64,000 nucleotides of DNA. Source: Aurantimonas sp965217685 (GTDB lineage Bacteria; Pseudomonadota; Alphaproteobacteria; Rhizobiales; Rhizobiaceae). The DNA lies in contig CBDCIZ010000003.1 in assembly GCA_965217685.1 (NCBI GenBank), forward strand, positions 1,426,001 to 1,490,000, given 5' to 3'. The translations under genes and the position numbers were made by a program. The stretch's first letter is position 1. Each line of letters starts with the position of its first letter. Under the pieces are notes generated by a model. It was given only the letters and a program-made list of their open reading frames with translations, was not told the DNA's origin and made no database searches. Below are positions 13,728 through 21,754 of the stretch, in pieces.

Positions 13728-13757
13728 AAGCCGCTTCTCGCAAGAGGAGCGGCTTTT
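13728..13757 (+). terminator. Rho-independent terminator of the small transcript
   Basis: GCCGCTTCTC and GAGGAGCGGC pair over ten positions (one G-U) around a GCAA loop and are followed by five T. It ends the unit holding the 25-codon ORF. Confidence 0.85.
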
Positions 13758-13804
13758 TGTGTATGGAACCCTCGCGCTTCGCTGACGGCGCCCAGGCCCA
13801 CCGG

Positions 13805-14761
13805 TCACCCGGCCCGGTTGTCGTCAACCGCGTCCGTCACCCATGCCACATGCCGTTCGACGGATGCGGCCAGCGCGGCCTTGCCGCCCGTCTCGATCAC
13901 GCGACCCCAAAAACCGCCCAGGACCGTGTCGAAGTCGAAATCGTCCAGCGCCGCGGCGATCCGCCGGACAGCGCCGGCGCCGAGCGGGATCATGTTCGGA
14001 TAGCTGCGCATGAACCCCATATGTGTGCCGCCCGGCGTGACCTGAAGGATATCACCTGTGAGGAGCGCACCGAAAGGGAACGGATCGCGCGGTTGTTCGG
14101 GATTACCGGCCCGAACGGCCGTCCCGGACGAACGGGCATGCGTGTCGATGGGCGCACCCGGCCCGTCGAATCCGGCCAAGGATTTCGTTGCCGGCGGAAA
14201 TGGCGCTGCGCCAAGTGCGACGTGCAACACCGTCCCGCCGGCAAAATGCCCGCCGCAGCGCACCAGCGTCACACCCGGAAGAAGGCCGTGCCGTTCTCCC
14301 GTCCAGAACGTCACGTTCGGCCCAGGATTCGACGTCCAGCGGCGATCGTCCGCATGGCAATAGACCGGTGCGTTACCGAACGCCGCCGACCAGGCTTCCA
14401 TTCGACCATAATAATGCGGGTGCGAGACCGCGATCGCGCTCAACCCCCCGAGGGCCGTGACGATGTCGATCAGCGCCCTGTCGAGAAAGGGGATGCAATC
14501 CCAAAGGACGTTGCCCGCCGGCGTTCGCAGCAGAAGCGCTCGTTGCCCGATGGCAAACTGCGGCGTAATGCCAAGGCCAAGAAGCGGCCCGTCATAAGCA
14601 ATGACCACCCGATGGCCGGCGTCGATCGCGCCGGCGGTCGTCCAGTCCTGCCCCGAACGCGGTACATACTGCCGCTCGTCCTGGCAGATCGGGCAAGTTT
14701 CAGGCGGTCGGTCGGCGGGTGCAAACGACGTCCCGCAGGCGGTGCAGACGAAGGCGATCAT
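13805..14761 (-). CDS. MBL-fold metallo-hydrolase with N-terminal zinc ribbon
   Basis: Protein of 318 residues. The first 30 residues form a CxxC...CxxC zinc ribbon (CTACG and CPICQ). The rest resembles the metallo-beta-lactamase fold: AVSHPHYYGRMEAW holds the HxH..-type metal site in altered form (HPHYYG rather than HxHxDH), RCGGHFAGGTVLH the third histidine, and LLTGDILQV the bridging aspartate. A Pro/Gly-rich insert of about 40 residues lies near residue 200. Substrate is unknown. It converges with the small transcript at 13.6 kb. Confidence 0.75.
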   Translation of the reverse strand: MIAFVCTACGTSFAPADRPPETCPICQDERQYVPRSGQDWTTAGAIDAGHRVVIAYDGPLLGLGITPQFAIGQRALLLRTPAGNVLWDCIPFLDRALIDIVTALGGLSAIAVSHPHYYGRMEAWSAAFGNAPVYCHADDRRWTSNPGPNVTFWTGERHGLLPGVTLVRCGGHFAGGTVLHVALGAAPFPPATKSLAGFDGPGAPIDTHARSSGTAVRAGNPEQPRDPFPFGALLTGDILQVTPGGTHMGFMRSYPNMIPLGAGAVRRIAAALDDFDFDTVLGGFWGRVIETGGKAALAASVERHVAWVTDAVDDNRAG

Positions 14762-14909
14762 GGTGCTTCACCAAAAGACGATCGAATGGTTTGCCCCGAA
14801 AGACCCCGAACGCGGCAACTCTCCCAAGCGGCACCCGCGAATGGCGGGACGACGGCTGACAGGCGCGTTTTGCCGAAATGTCCGCCATAGCTCCCCACGC
14901 GTAAGGTAC

Positions 14910-14946
14910 GAATGCCCCGCCACCACCAGCGGGTAGCGGGGCATTC
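14910..14946. repeat. Inverted repeat between two minus-strand genes
   Basis: GAATGCCCCGC and GCGGGGCATTC form a perfect 11-bp stem with a 15-base loop. It lies after the PRC-barrel gene and could end its transcript, but no T-run follows on either strand. Confidence 0.5.
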
Positions 14947-14981
14947 TTAACGGGGCGCGGTCGGCCAAGCGTTGCTGACCC

Positions 14982-16001
14982 TCACTGGGCGGCGGGCTTG
15001 TCCGCTCCATCGGTCGAACCACTGTCGGCCGGCATTGCGCTGCCCGAAGCGTCGCTCGCGGCAGGAGGCTCGCCTGATGCCGGTGCGCTTCCATCCGTCG
15101 GTGCCGTTTGCCCGGCAGTTTCGGGTTCCCCGTAAGCCGGCGCGTTTTCGAGCTCTTCGCGCGTTACGTTGAGCACGATCCGATCGGGCAGATTGTCCTC
15201 GCCGACCACAGGTTCCACAGGCGCAGTCGTTGCAGCGGGAGCAGGGGCTGCTGCGCCGCCGACGCCGCCTGCGGCCGGGTCGGGCGCGGCACTGCCGGCC
15301 GTGCCCGCGGCAGGAGCCGTCGCGGCGGCTTCGGAGTCAACTTCCGCCTTTGTCTTCAAACCCTCGGTCTTGCCCGGGCCGAACTTCAAAGCCGACATCG
15401 ACACCGCGACGTCCTTGCGACCGATGCCAAGAAAACCTCCGACCCCGACCAGCACGGCATTGATCTTGCCTTCCTCCGTGACGAGCACGTCGGTGATCGA
15501 ACCGATGCTTTCACCGGACTGATCGTAAACGTCCTTGCCCTCGAGGTCACTGGCTCGCCAGGCCCCCGTCGGCGGAACGGTGACGAAGGTGCCGCCCGAC
15601 GCCGTTGTTGCCGCAGCACGATCCATCTTGTTGGTCGTGTCGCCGGAAGAACCCGCGTCGCCGGTGTTGCTCTCAGGGGCGTCGGTGGCGGATGGTTCAG
15701 CGCTGGTAGCCGGCGATGCGGAATTGGATTCGTCGGTCGCGGCCGACGGGTTCGGCTCTGCGGCTGTCGGATCGGCGGCTGTCGGCTCTGCGGTTGCGGG
15801 ATCGGCGGTTGCAGGGTCGGCCGCTGAAGGATCCGCCGCTGCCGGATCGGTCGTCGATGAGGCATCGGGCGTTGCCGGATCACCGGCAGCCGGCGGCGGC
15901 GTTGCGCCCGCATCGGGCTCAGTCGGCTTGGCGTCTTGAGCGAAAGCGGCAAACGGCATCACGACGCCGGCAAGCAACACGGGAAAAATGATCTTACGCA
16001 T
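14982..16001 (-). CDS. Secreted PRC-barrel domain protein with Ala/Pro/Asp-rich flanks
   Basis: Protein of 339 residues. A clear signal peptide (MRKIIFPVLLAGVV...AFA) sends it to the periplasm. A long low-complexity stretch (about 25-125) of imperfect AADP/AEPTAADP-type repeats follows. The PRC-barrel domain lies at about 145-215 (WRASDLEGKDVYD, GSITDVLVTEEGKINAVLVG, GFLGIGRKDVAVS). A second Ala/Pro-rich tail follows with an LNVTREELENAPAY element typical of rhizobial PRC-barrel proteins. GGGAGAGGACC precedes the ATG. Function unknown; perhaps envelope-associated. Confidence 0.82.
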   Translation of the reverse strand: MRKIIFPVLLAGVVMPFAAFAQDAKPTEPDAGATPPPAAGDPATPDASSTTDPAAADPSAADPATADPATAEPTAADPTAAEPNPSAATDESNSASPATSAEPSATDAPESNTGDAGSSGDTTNKMDRAAATTASGGTFVTVPPTGAWRASDLEGKDVYDQSGESIGSITDVLVTEEGKINAVLVGVGGFLGIGRKDVAVSMSALKFGPGKTEGLKTKAEVDSEAAATAPAAGTAGSAAPDPAAGGVGGAAAPAPAATTAPVEPVVGEDNLPDRIVLNVTREELENAPAYGEPETAGQTAPTDGSAPASGEPPAASDASGSAMPADSGSTDGADKPAAQ

Positions 16002-16470
16002 ATTTCTGGTCCTCTCCCAAGGGAATGTTCACAAGCCGGCTACCGTACGAAAACTGCGGCAACGATCATAAAGAGACAGATGCAGCGCGCCCGGACCCAA
16101 GACCGGCATGGTCATCGGATAATCGTCGGATGCCCCCAGCGGTTCCTTACCTTTTCGTAATATTTTGGTTCAGGCTTAAAGCCGATGGGTGTTCGGAGGT
16201 CTCGCCGAAGGAACGCGAACCACGAACCGAAAAGGCGAATGGTTCCGGGCGGCGGAGTGCAAGATCGTTGCCTGTCGGGACGGCGCATGTTGCGCGCGAA
16301 AGGTAACGAGCGTGGACAACGGACCGTCCAGCCACATACCGTGTGCCAGGTAAAACGATCTCTCCTAGCGATGATGCGCGTGTCCTGAGTCTACAATTCC
16401 GGTTGGCTTTCACCGATGCGGACCCCGGATGGACGAATCAGGTCATGTTTCACGTGAATCGAGCGACACA
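16002..16470. other. Intergenic region upstream of the PRC-barrel gene
   Basis: This 469-bp gap holds parS site B near its right end and a lower-GC stretch around 16140-16190 that may include the PRC-barrel promoter. No protein is recognised in it. Confidence 0.35.
16446..16461. other. parS site B
   Basis: GTTTCACGTGAATC at 16447-16460 matches parS with one changed base in the right half. It lies 10 bp beyond the parB stop codon. Confidence 0.8.
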
Positions 16471-17463
16471 CTACATGAGGCGAACGCGGGGACCGCCCTT
16501 ATCCGTGCCGACAGAGGCTTTCTGCAATCGCCCGCAGATCTCGTCCAGTTGATCGAGATCGGCATAGTCGATGCGAACCGAGCCGCCTTCGCCATCGACT
16601 CGGATCTCGACCGGCATCTTCAACGCATCGGACAAAAGCCGCTCCAGCGCGACGGCGTCCGCATCCTTTTCGGCCTTGGCTCTGGTGCGCTTCGAGGCCC
16701 GCGGCGTCTGCGACGCGGGGTTCGACGGCGCCGGTCCGCGCGCCAGCTCTTCGGCTTCGCGAACGCTGAGGCCCCTGGCGACGATATCGCGTGCGACCGC
16801 GACCGGATCGTCCGCCGTCACCACCGTGCGGGCGGCGCCGGGCGACAGATCGCCAGAGGCGACCATGATTCGCACGTCCTCCGGCAGCTTCAAAAGCCGC
16901 AAGGTGTTGGCGACATGGCTGCGGCTTTTGCCGAGAACGTCGCCAAGATCGGCCTGGGTGTAACCGTGCTCGTCGATCAGCATCTGGTAGGCCTGCGCCT
17001 CCTCGACCGCGTTCAGATCTGCGCGCTGCACGTTCTCGATGATGGCGATCTCGAGTGACTGCCGATCGCCGATCTCGCGCAAAACCACCGGCACTTCGAC
17101 AAGCCCCGCCGCCCGGGCCGCGCGCCAGCGTCGCTCGCCGGCAACGATCTCGAAGGCGTCCGCCTGACCGGGCTTCGGACGCAGGAGCAGGGGCTGGACG
17201 ACACCGTGATGGCGTATGGAATTGGCGAGATCGCCGAGCTCCGCCTCGTCGAAATGCCGCCGCGGATTGTTGGGGTTCGGCGAGATCGCATCGATCGGCA
17301 CGAAACGCTCCGCGGGCACGATCGGCAGGTCGTCGGGCTGCGAGGCACCGCTAGTGCCGGCGCCGGAAAAACCGGGGACGGGACGGGCAGGCGTGCCGGC
17401 GCCGGCCCCGATCAGCGAGGCCAGTCCGCGCCCCAGGCGCTGACGCGACTTGTCTTCGTTCAT
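16471..17463 (-). CDS. parB: Chromosome partitioning protein ParB
   Basis: Centromere-binding CTPase that loads at parS and spreads to form the partition complex. Length 330 residues. The N-terminal tail (QRLGRGLASLIG) is the ParA-interacting element. The CTP-binding motif GERRWRAA is at 109-116, followed by ENVQRADLNAVEEA and the helix-turn-helix region TQADLGDVLGKSRSHVANTLR. The C-terminal dimerisation domain ends the protein. ATG 17463 has AGGAGACC upstream. Its gene is 157 bp after parA and is surrounded by parS sites. Confidence 0.97.
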   Translation of the reverse strand: MNEDKSRQRLGRGLASLIGAGAGTPARPVPGFSGAGTSGASQPDDLPIVPAERFVPIDAISPNPNNPRRHFDEAELGDLANSIRHHGVVQPLLLRPKPGQADAFEIVAGERRWRAARAAGLVEVPVVLREIGDRQSLEIAIIENVQRADLNAVEEAQAYQMLIDEHGYTQADLGDVLGKSRSHVANTLRLLKLPEDVRIMVASGDLSPGAARTVVTADDPVAVARDIVARGLSVREAEELARGPAPSNPASQTPRASKRTRAKAEKDADAVALERLLSDALKMPVEIRVDGEGGSVRIDYADLDQLDEICGRLQKASVGTDKGGPRVRLM

Positions 17464-17620
17464 CCTGGTCTCCTGCTTGTCTTGCGTGTCTTGGCGGGCG
17501 TCGAGTGCGGGCAGGCAACGCCCCATCGCGAAACGCCTGCCGCCGAAGTCTCGGTGTCACCCGCTCCAGCGTATTTTCGGCCAGTGCCCGGCATATGTTC
17601 GCCCGTCATGGGTTCGCCCG

Positions 17621-18430
17621 TCATGCCATCGCCAGGCGCCTTTCGCGCTGGATGATCTCCGAGGCGAGGCGGATATAGGCTTGGCTGCCCGAACATTTCA
17701 TGTCGTAGAGGATTGCCGGCTTACCGAAGGAGGGGGCTTCCGACACCCGCACATTGCGCGGGATCACCGTCTCGTAGACGTGATCGCCCATATAGGAGCG
17801 CACGTCGCGCACCACCTGTGCGGCGAGATTGTTGCGCCCGTCATACATGGTCAGGACGATCCCCTGCAGATCGAGCGCCGGGTTCAGGGAGTCGCGCACC
17901 TCCTCGACGGTCTGCAGCAACTGGCTCAGCCCTTCCAATGCGAAGAACTCGCACTGCAGCGGCACCAGGATGGAATCCGCCGCCGCCATGGCGTTGATCG
18001 TCAGGAGATTGAGCGAAGGCGGGCAATCGATCAGCACGAAGTCGAAGAGGGGCGTCGCGACCTGGTGGAAGTGTATCGCGTCGCGCAGCCGATAGGCGCG
18101 GCCGGTGGCACCGGCGATCTCCATTTCCAGGCCGAGCAGGTCGAGCGTCGACGGGATCAGCGACAGGTTCGGGACGGCCGTCGGCATCGCCGCCTCGGTG
18201 ATCGAGGCCGTCTCGACGAGGACGTCGTAGGAAGAGACCTCGCGGTCGTCCTTGTCGATGCCGAGCCCCGTGGAAGCGTTACCCTGGGGATCGAGGTCGA
18301 TGACCAGCGTGCGCTTGCCGACCGCGGCGAGGGCGGTCGCCAGATTGATCGCGGTCGTGGTCTTGCCCACCCCGCCCTTTTGATTGGCTATGGTGATGAT
18401 CCGCATCGGCTGCCCGCTCATCGCATCCAT
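17621..18430 (-). CDS. parA: Chromosome partitioning ATPase ParA
   Basis: Deviant Walker ATPase that moves ParB-parS complexes along the nucleoid. About 269 residues. KGGVGKTT at 18-25 is the deviant P-loop, FVLIDCPPSLN the Walker B region. ATG 18430 is chosen because GGAG lies eight bases upstream; ATGs at 18421 and 18406 are alternatives and the conserved domain begins at the last (MRIITIANQ). The gene lies between rsmG and parB, the standard order in this class. Confidence 0.96.
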   Translation of the reverse strand: MDAMSGQPMRIITIANQKGGVGKTTTAINLATALAAVGKRTLVIDLDPQGNASTGLGIDKDDREVSSYDVLVETASITEAAMPTAVPNLSLIPSTLDLLGLEMEIAGATGRAYRLRDAIHFHQVATPLFDFVLIDCPPSLNLLTINAMAAADSILVPLQCEFFALEGLSQLLQTVEEVRDSLNPALDLQGIVLTMYDGRNNLAAQVVRDVRSYMGDHVYETVIPRNVRVSEAPSFGKPAILYDMKCSGSQAYIRLASEIIQRERRLAMA

Positions 18431-18608
18431 CGATCCGCTCCGATCTCCTCGTGCCGATTTCGCCGGCGGCTCGACCATGAGAAAGCCACTGGGCTCATTG
18501 CGCCGAAACCCGGCGCGCCAAGGCCTCTGGTCCGACGATGACCGAAGGCACCGGATCGGCCCCGACAAACGATGCAAGACGCGAGGCAATTCAGGCGAAC
18601 TGCAGGCC

Positions 18609-19388
18609 TCAGCGCGGCACACGCTCGATCCCGGTGAGCTCCAGAACGACGGAATCGTCGGCTAGGCCGGAGGCATGTCTTAACATGGTGAATCGCCAAT
18701 GGGCAGTCGCTGCCGCGATTTCCTGTTCATGACTGCGGCCTTTTTGAAAGAAACACCGCGCGCCGGGCTTCAGATGCGGACCGACGAGGCCGCACAGCGC
18801 GTCGAGCGGTGCGAGGGCGCGCGCCGTCACGACATCCGCCGCGGCGATAGCCGTTCCACAGATCTCGATTCGCGCCACGTGCACCGTACCCGGCAGGCCG
18901 AGCTCGCGCTGTACCGTGCGCAAAAAGGCCGCCTTCTTCGCGTTGCTCTCGACAAGATCGACTACACCGCCGCCATCGAGCCGCGTCGCCGCGACGATCA
19001 AGCCCGGCAATCCACCGCCAGAGCCGAGATCGATGGCTTGGTCGAAAGCCGGCAACAGCCGTTCAAGCACCAGCGAATCGACGATATGCCGATCCCAGAC
19101 CTCGCCCAGCGTGGCGGGCGCGATGAGATTGATCCGGGCCTGCCACTCGGTCAAAAGGGCCACGAAACAGTCAAGCCGCTCCAGCGTTTCACGTGAAACA
19201 TCGTGCGTTTCGAGGAACCGGGCTCGCCCTGCGTCTTGTGTTTCCCGCACCACGGCCGGCTTCGGTTTGGGTGCGGACGCCGGCTTTTTCGCACGTGCCT
19301 TGGCGGCTGCGGCGACCCTGTCGAACAGCTCGTCTCGGCCGCGGCGGCGATTGAGGCCCTCGCGCTCACGCTGCACGGGCGGTCTCAT
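18609..19388 (-). CDS. rsmG: 16S rRNA (guanine-527-N7)-methyltransferase
   Basis: SAM-dependent enzyme that methylates G527 of 16S rRNA. Length 259 residues, about 55 longer at the N-terminus than the enterobacterial form. The extension is basic and Ala/Pro-rich; it is followed by THDVSRETLERL, whose VSRET is encoded by parS site C. The SAM loop DLGSGGGLPG is at about 120-129 and ESNAKKAAFLR follows. ATG 19388 overlaps the mnmG end by 23 bp, indicating coupling. Confidence 0.95.
   Translation of the reverse strand: MRPPVQREREGLNRRRGRDELFDRVAAAAKARAKKPASAPKPKPAVVRETQDAGRARFLETHDVSRETLERLDCFVALLTEWQARINLIAPATLGEVWDRHIVDSLVLERLLPAFDQAIDLGSGGGLPGLIVAATRLDGGGVVDLVESNAKKAAFLRTVQRELGLPGTVHVARIEICGTAIAAADVVTARALAPLDALCGLVGPHLKPGARCFFQKGRSHEQEIAAATAHWRFTMLRHASGLADDSVVLELTGIERVPR
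19185..19200. other. parS site C, inside rsmG
   Basis: GTTTCACGTGAAAC at 19186-19199 is a perfect palindrome. It codes for VSRET in the rsmG frame, a placement often seen in this gene in other bacteria. Confidence 0.9.
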
Positions 19389-21267
19389 GACGTCGGATCG
19401 CGACAAGAAGGAGGGCAAGGGCGGCCGGCGTCATGCCGTCGATCGCTTCCGCCTCGGCGATGGAGGCCGGGCGGCGGGCGATCAGCTTCTGACGTAATTC
19501 GTTGGAAAGGCCCATCAAGCCTGCGACGTCGAGATCGGACGGGATCGGACGGCCCTCGTCACGCCGCAGCTTCTCCTGGTCGCGGCGTTGCCGGTCGAGA
19601 TAGACGTCATAGGCCGCCTCGATCTCGATCCGCTCGCGCGTCGGGCCCTCGATGGACACCAGGGCGGGCCAGATCTTCGTTAAACGATCAATCGTCACAT
19701 CCTTCTGCGACAACAATTGCCAGGCCGAACGGCGACGACCATCCTGATTGAGGACGAGATCGTGCTTGGCTGCCTCGCTCGGCGTGATCTGGCTGGCTTC
19801 GAGCCTCTCGCGGGCGGTGGCAAGCGCCGCTTCGCTCGCTGCGAACACCGCGCGACGCCGCGGGTCGACGATACCGAGCGCCAGGCCGAGCGGCGTCAGG
19901 CGGCGATCGGCATTGTCGGCACGCAGCGACAGCCGGAATTCGGCCCGCGAGGTGAACATGCGATAGGGCTCGGACACACCGGTGCGCGTCAGATCGTCGA
20001 TCATCACGCCGATATAGGCATCGGCGCGCCCAAGAACGAACGGTTTAGAGCCGCCGGAGAACAGCGCGGCGTTCAGCCCCGCCATCAGCCCTTGCGCAGC
20101 CGCTTCCTCGTAACCCGTGGTGCCGTTGATCTGGCCGGCGAGATACAAGCCTTGCGCCCGGCGAACAGCAAGGGTGCGATCGAGCTCGCGCGGATCGACA
20201 TGGTCGTATTCGATCGCGTAGCCGGGCTTGCGGATGGCGACCCGCTCGAGGCCCGGGATCGACCTCATGAAAAGCAGTTGTACGTCCTCGGGCAGGGAGG
20301 TCGACAGACCGTTCGGGTAGATGGTGTCGTCATCGAGCCCCTCCGGTTCGAGGAACACCTGATGGCCGTCGCGGTCGCCGAACTTGACGATCTTGTCCTC
20401 GATGGACGGGCAATAGCGTGGACCGACCCCTTCGATCTGCCCGGAATAAAGCGCCGAGCGCAGGAGGTTGTCGCGGATGATCGCATGGGTCCGAAGCGTC
20501 GTGCGGGTGATGCCGCAGTCGATCTGCCGATTGGCGATCGAAGTGGTGAGATAGGAAAATGGCACCGGCTTTTCGTCCGGCGCCTGTCGATCGAGGCCTT
20601 CCCAGTCGATCATGCTGCCGTCCAATCGGGCAGGGGTGCCGGTCTTCAGCCGCCCCAGCGTCAAGCCGAGACGGGCGAGCGTCGCCGAAAGGCCCACCGA
20701 CGCGTTCTCGCCCATCCGCCCTGCCGGGATCGTCTGATCTCCAAGATGGACGAGCCCGCGCAAGAACGTGCCGGTGGTGAGGACGACCGAGCGGCAGGCG
20801 ACGGTTCGGCCGTCGCCGAGCACCACGCCGGTCACCCGGTTCTGCATGTCGAAGCTCAGATCGGCAACATCGGCCTCGATCACGTTCAGACCCGCATGCT
20901 CGGCGATCGCGGTCTGCATGGCCGCCCGGTAGAGCTTGCGATCGGCCTGGGTACGAGGCCCACGCACCGCCGGCCCCTTGCTGCGGTTGAGCAGGCGAAA
21001 CTGGATACCGGACGCATCGGCGACCTGACCCATCAGGCCGCCCAGCGCATCGATCTCTCGCACGAGATGGCCCTTGCCGATGCCGCCGATTGCCGGATTG
21101 CAGCTCATCGCGCCGATCGTGTCGAAGCGGTGCGTGACGAGAGCGGTGCGGGCACCGGCCCGTGCCGAAGCGCTGGCCGCCTCGCAACCCGCATGACCAC
21201 CGCCGATGACCACGACGTCGAACTCGGCCTCGACGGCCTGCGAGGAATTTCGGGAAGGGAGCGACAT
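19366..21267 (-). CDS. mnmG: tRNA uridine-5-carboxymethylaminomethyl modification enzyme MnmG
   Basis: FAD-dependent subunit that with MnmE makes cmnm5 modification at the tRNA wobble uridine. Length 633 residues. The FAD dinucleotide motif GGGHAGCEAA begins at residue 22; SCNPAIGGIGKGHLVREIDALGG-type sequence follows near 60, and GLYLAGQINGTTGYEEAAAQG near 370. ATG 21267 is preferred to an upstream TTG (21282). Second conserved gene of the mnmE-mnmG-rsmG-parA-parB series. Confidence 0.97.
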   Translation of the reverse strand: MSLPSRNSSQAVEAEFDVVVIGGGHAGCEAASASARAGARTALVTHRFDTIGAMSCNPAIGGIGKGHLVREIDALGGLMGQVADASGIQFRLLNRSKGPAVRGPRTQADRKLYRAAMQTAIAEHAGLNVIEADVADLSFDMQNRVTGVVLGDGRTVACRSVVLTTGTFLRGLVHLGDQTIPAGRMGENASVGLSATLARLGLTLGRLKTGTPARLDGSMIDWEGLDRQAPDEKPVPFSYLTTSIANRQIDCGITRTTLRTHAIIRDNLLRSALYSGQIEGVGPRYCPSIEDKIVKFGDRDGHQVFLEPEGLDDDTIYPNGLSTSLPEDVQLLFMRSIPGLERVAIRKPGYAIEYDHVDPRELDRTLAVRRAQGLYLAGQINGTTGYEEAAAQGLMAGLNAALFSGGSKPFVLGRADAYIGVMIDDLTRTGVSEPYRMFTSRAEFRLSLRADNADRRLTPLGLALGIVDPRRRAVFAASEAALATARERLEASQITPSEAAKHDLVLNQDGRRRSAWQLLSQKDVTIDRLTKIWPALVSIEGPTRERIEIEAAYDVYLDRQRRDQEKLRRDEGRPIPSDLDVAGLMGLSNELRQKLIARRPASIAEAEAIDGMTPAALALLLVAIRRHETARAA

Positions 21268-21754
21268 GAGACGCGACTTCAAACGGCTAGGAAAGGGGCG
21301 GGCGCGAAACCGGCCCTATCAAGCCGGACGATCAAGCCTGCTGGAGCAGCAGCCAACGACCGACTTGCGATAAGAAGTCATAGCGATAAGCGCCCTTAAA
21401 AACAACGCAGAAGGCCATGAACCGATGCGACGTCTCGAAAGATATGCTCTCTTTGACCGCAGCAGGCGGTCTGCACCTGGCAAGACTGCCAGAAGCGGCA
21501 GCTCAAACGCGCCAGCGTCTTTCCGGCCATGATGATCATCGGCGTATCGGTTGCAACAGGGTCATTGGTCCGGACCTCATTGGGAAATTGCGCAATCGTT
21601 TGGTAGGAACCCCATCACGCTGTTTCACGTGAGACATGAGGCCGAACTCTCTAGCGAAAGGCGGCGAGACCGCGACGGGCATTCATCGAGGCCTTGAGCG
21701 AAAGGACCTGAATTCGCCTTGATGAGCCAGGGTCAAAATACCAGGCAATCCCGC
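21268..21754. other. Intergenic region between mnmE and mnmG, contains parS D
   Basis: A 487-bp gap between two genes read in the same direction, unusually long for a conserved pair. It holds parS site D at 21621 and presumably the mnmG promoter. No protein is recognised; a 71-codon frame that ends in CFT is simply a reading of the parS sequence. Confidence 0.4.
21621..21636. other. parS site D
   Basis: TGTTTCACGTGAGACA: one base differs from the perfect 16-bp palindrome, in the right half. Confidence 0.85.

Noticed and set aside
14910..14946. Hairpin considered as a rho-independent terminator
   Set aside because: Good stem but no T-run on either strand; kept only as an inverted repeat.
21417..21632. 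71-codon ORF between mnmG and mnmE
   Set aside because: No coding signal; its end simply reads through parS site D.
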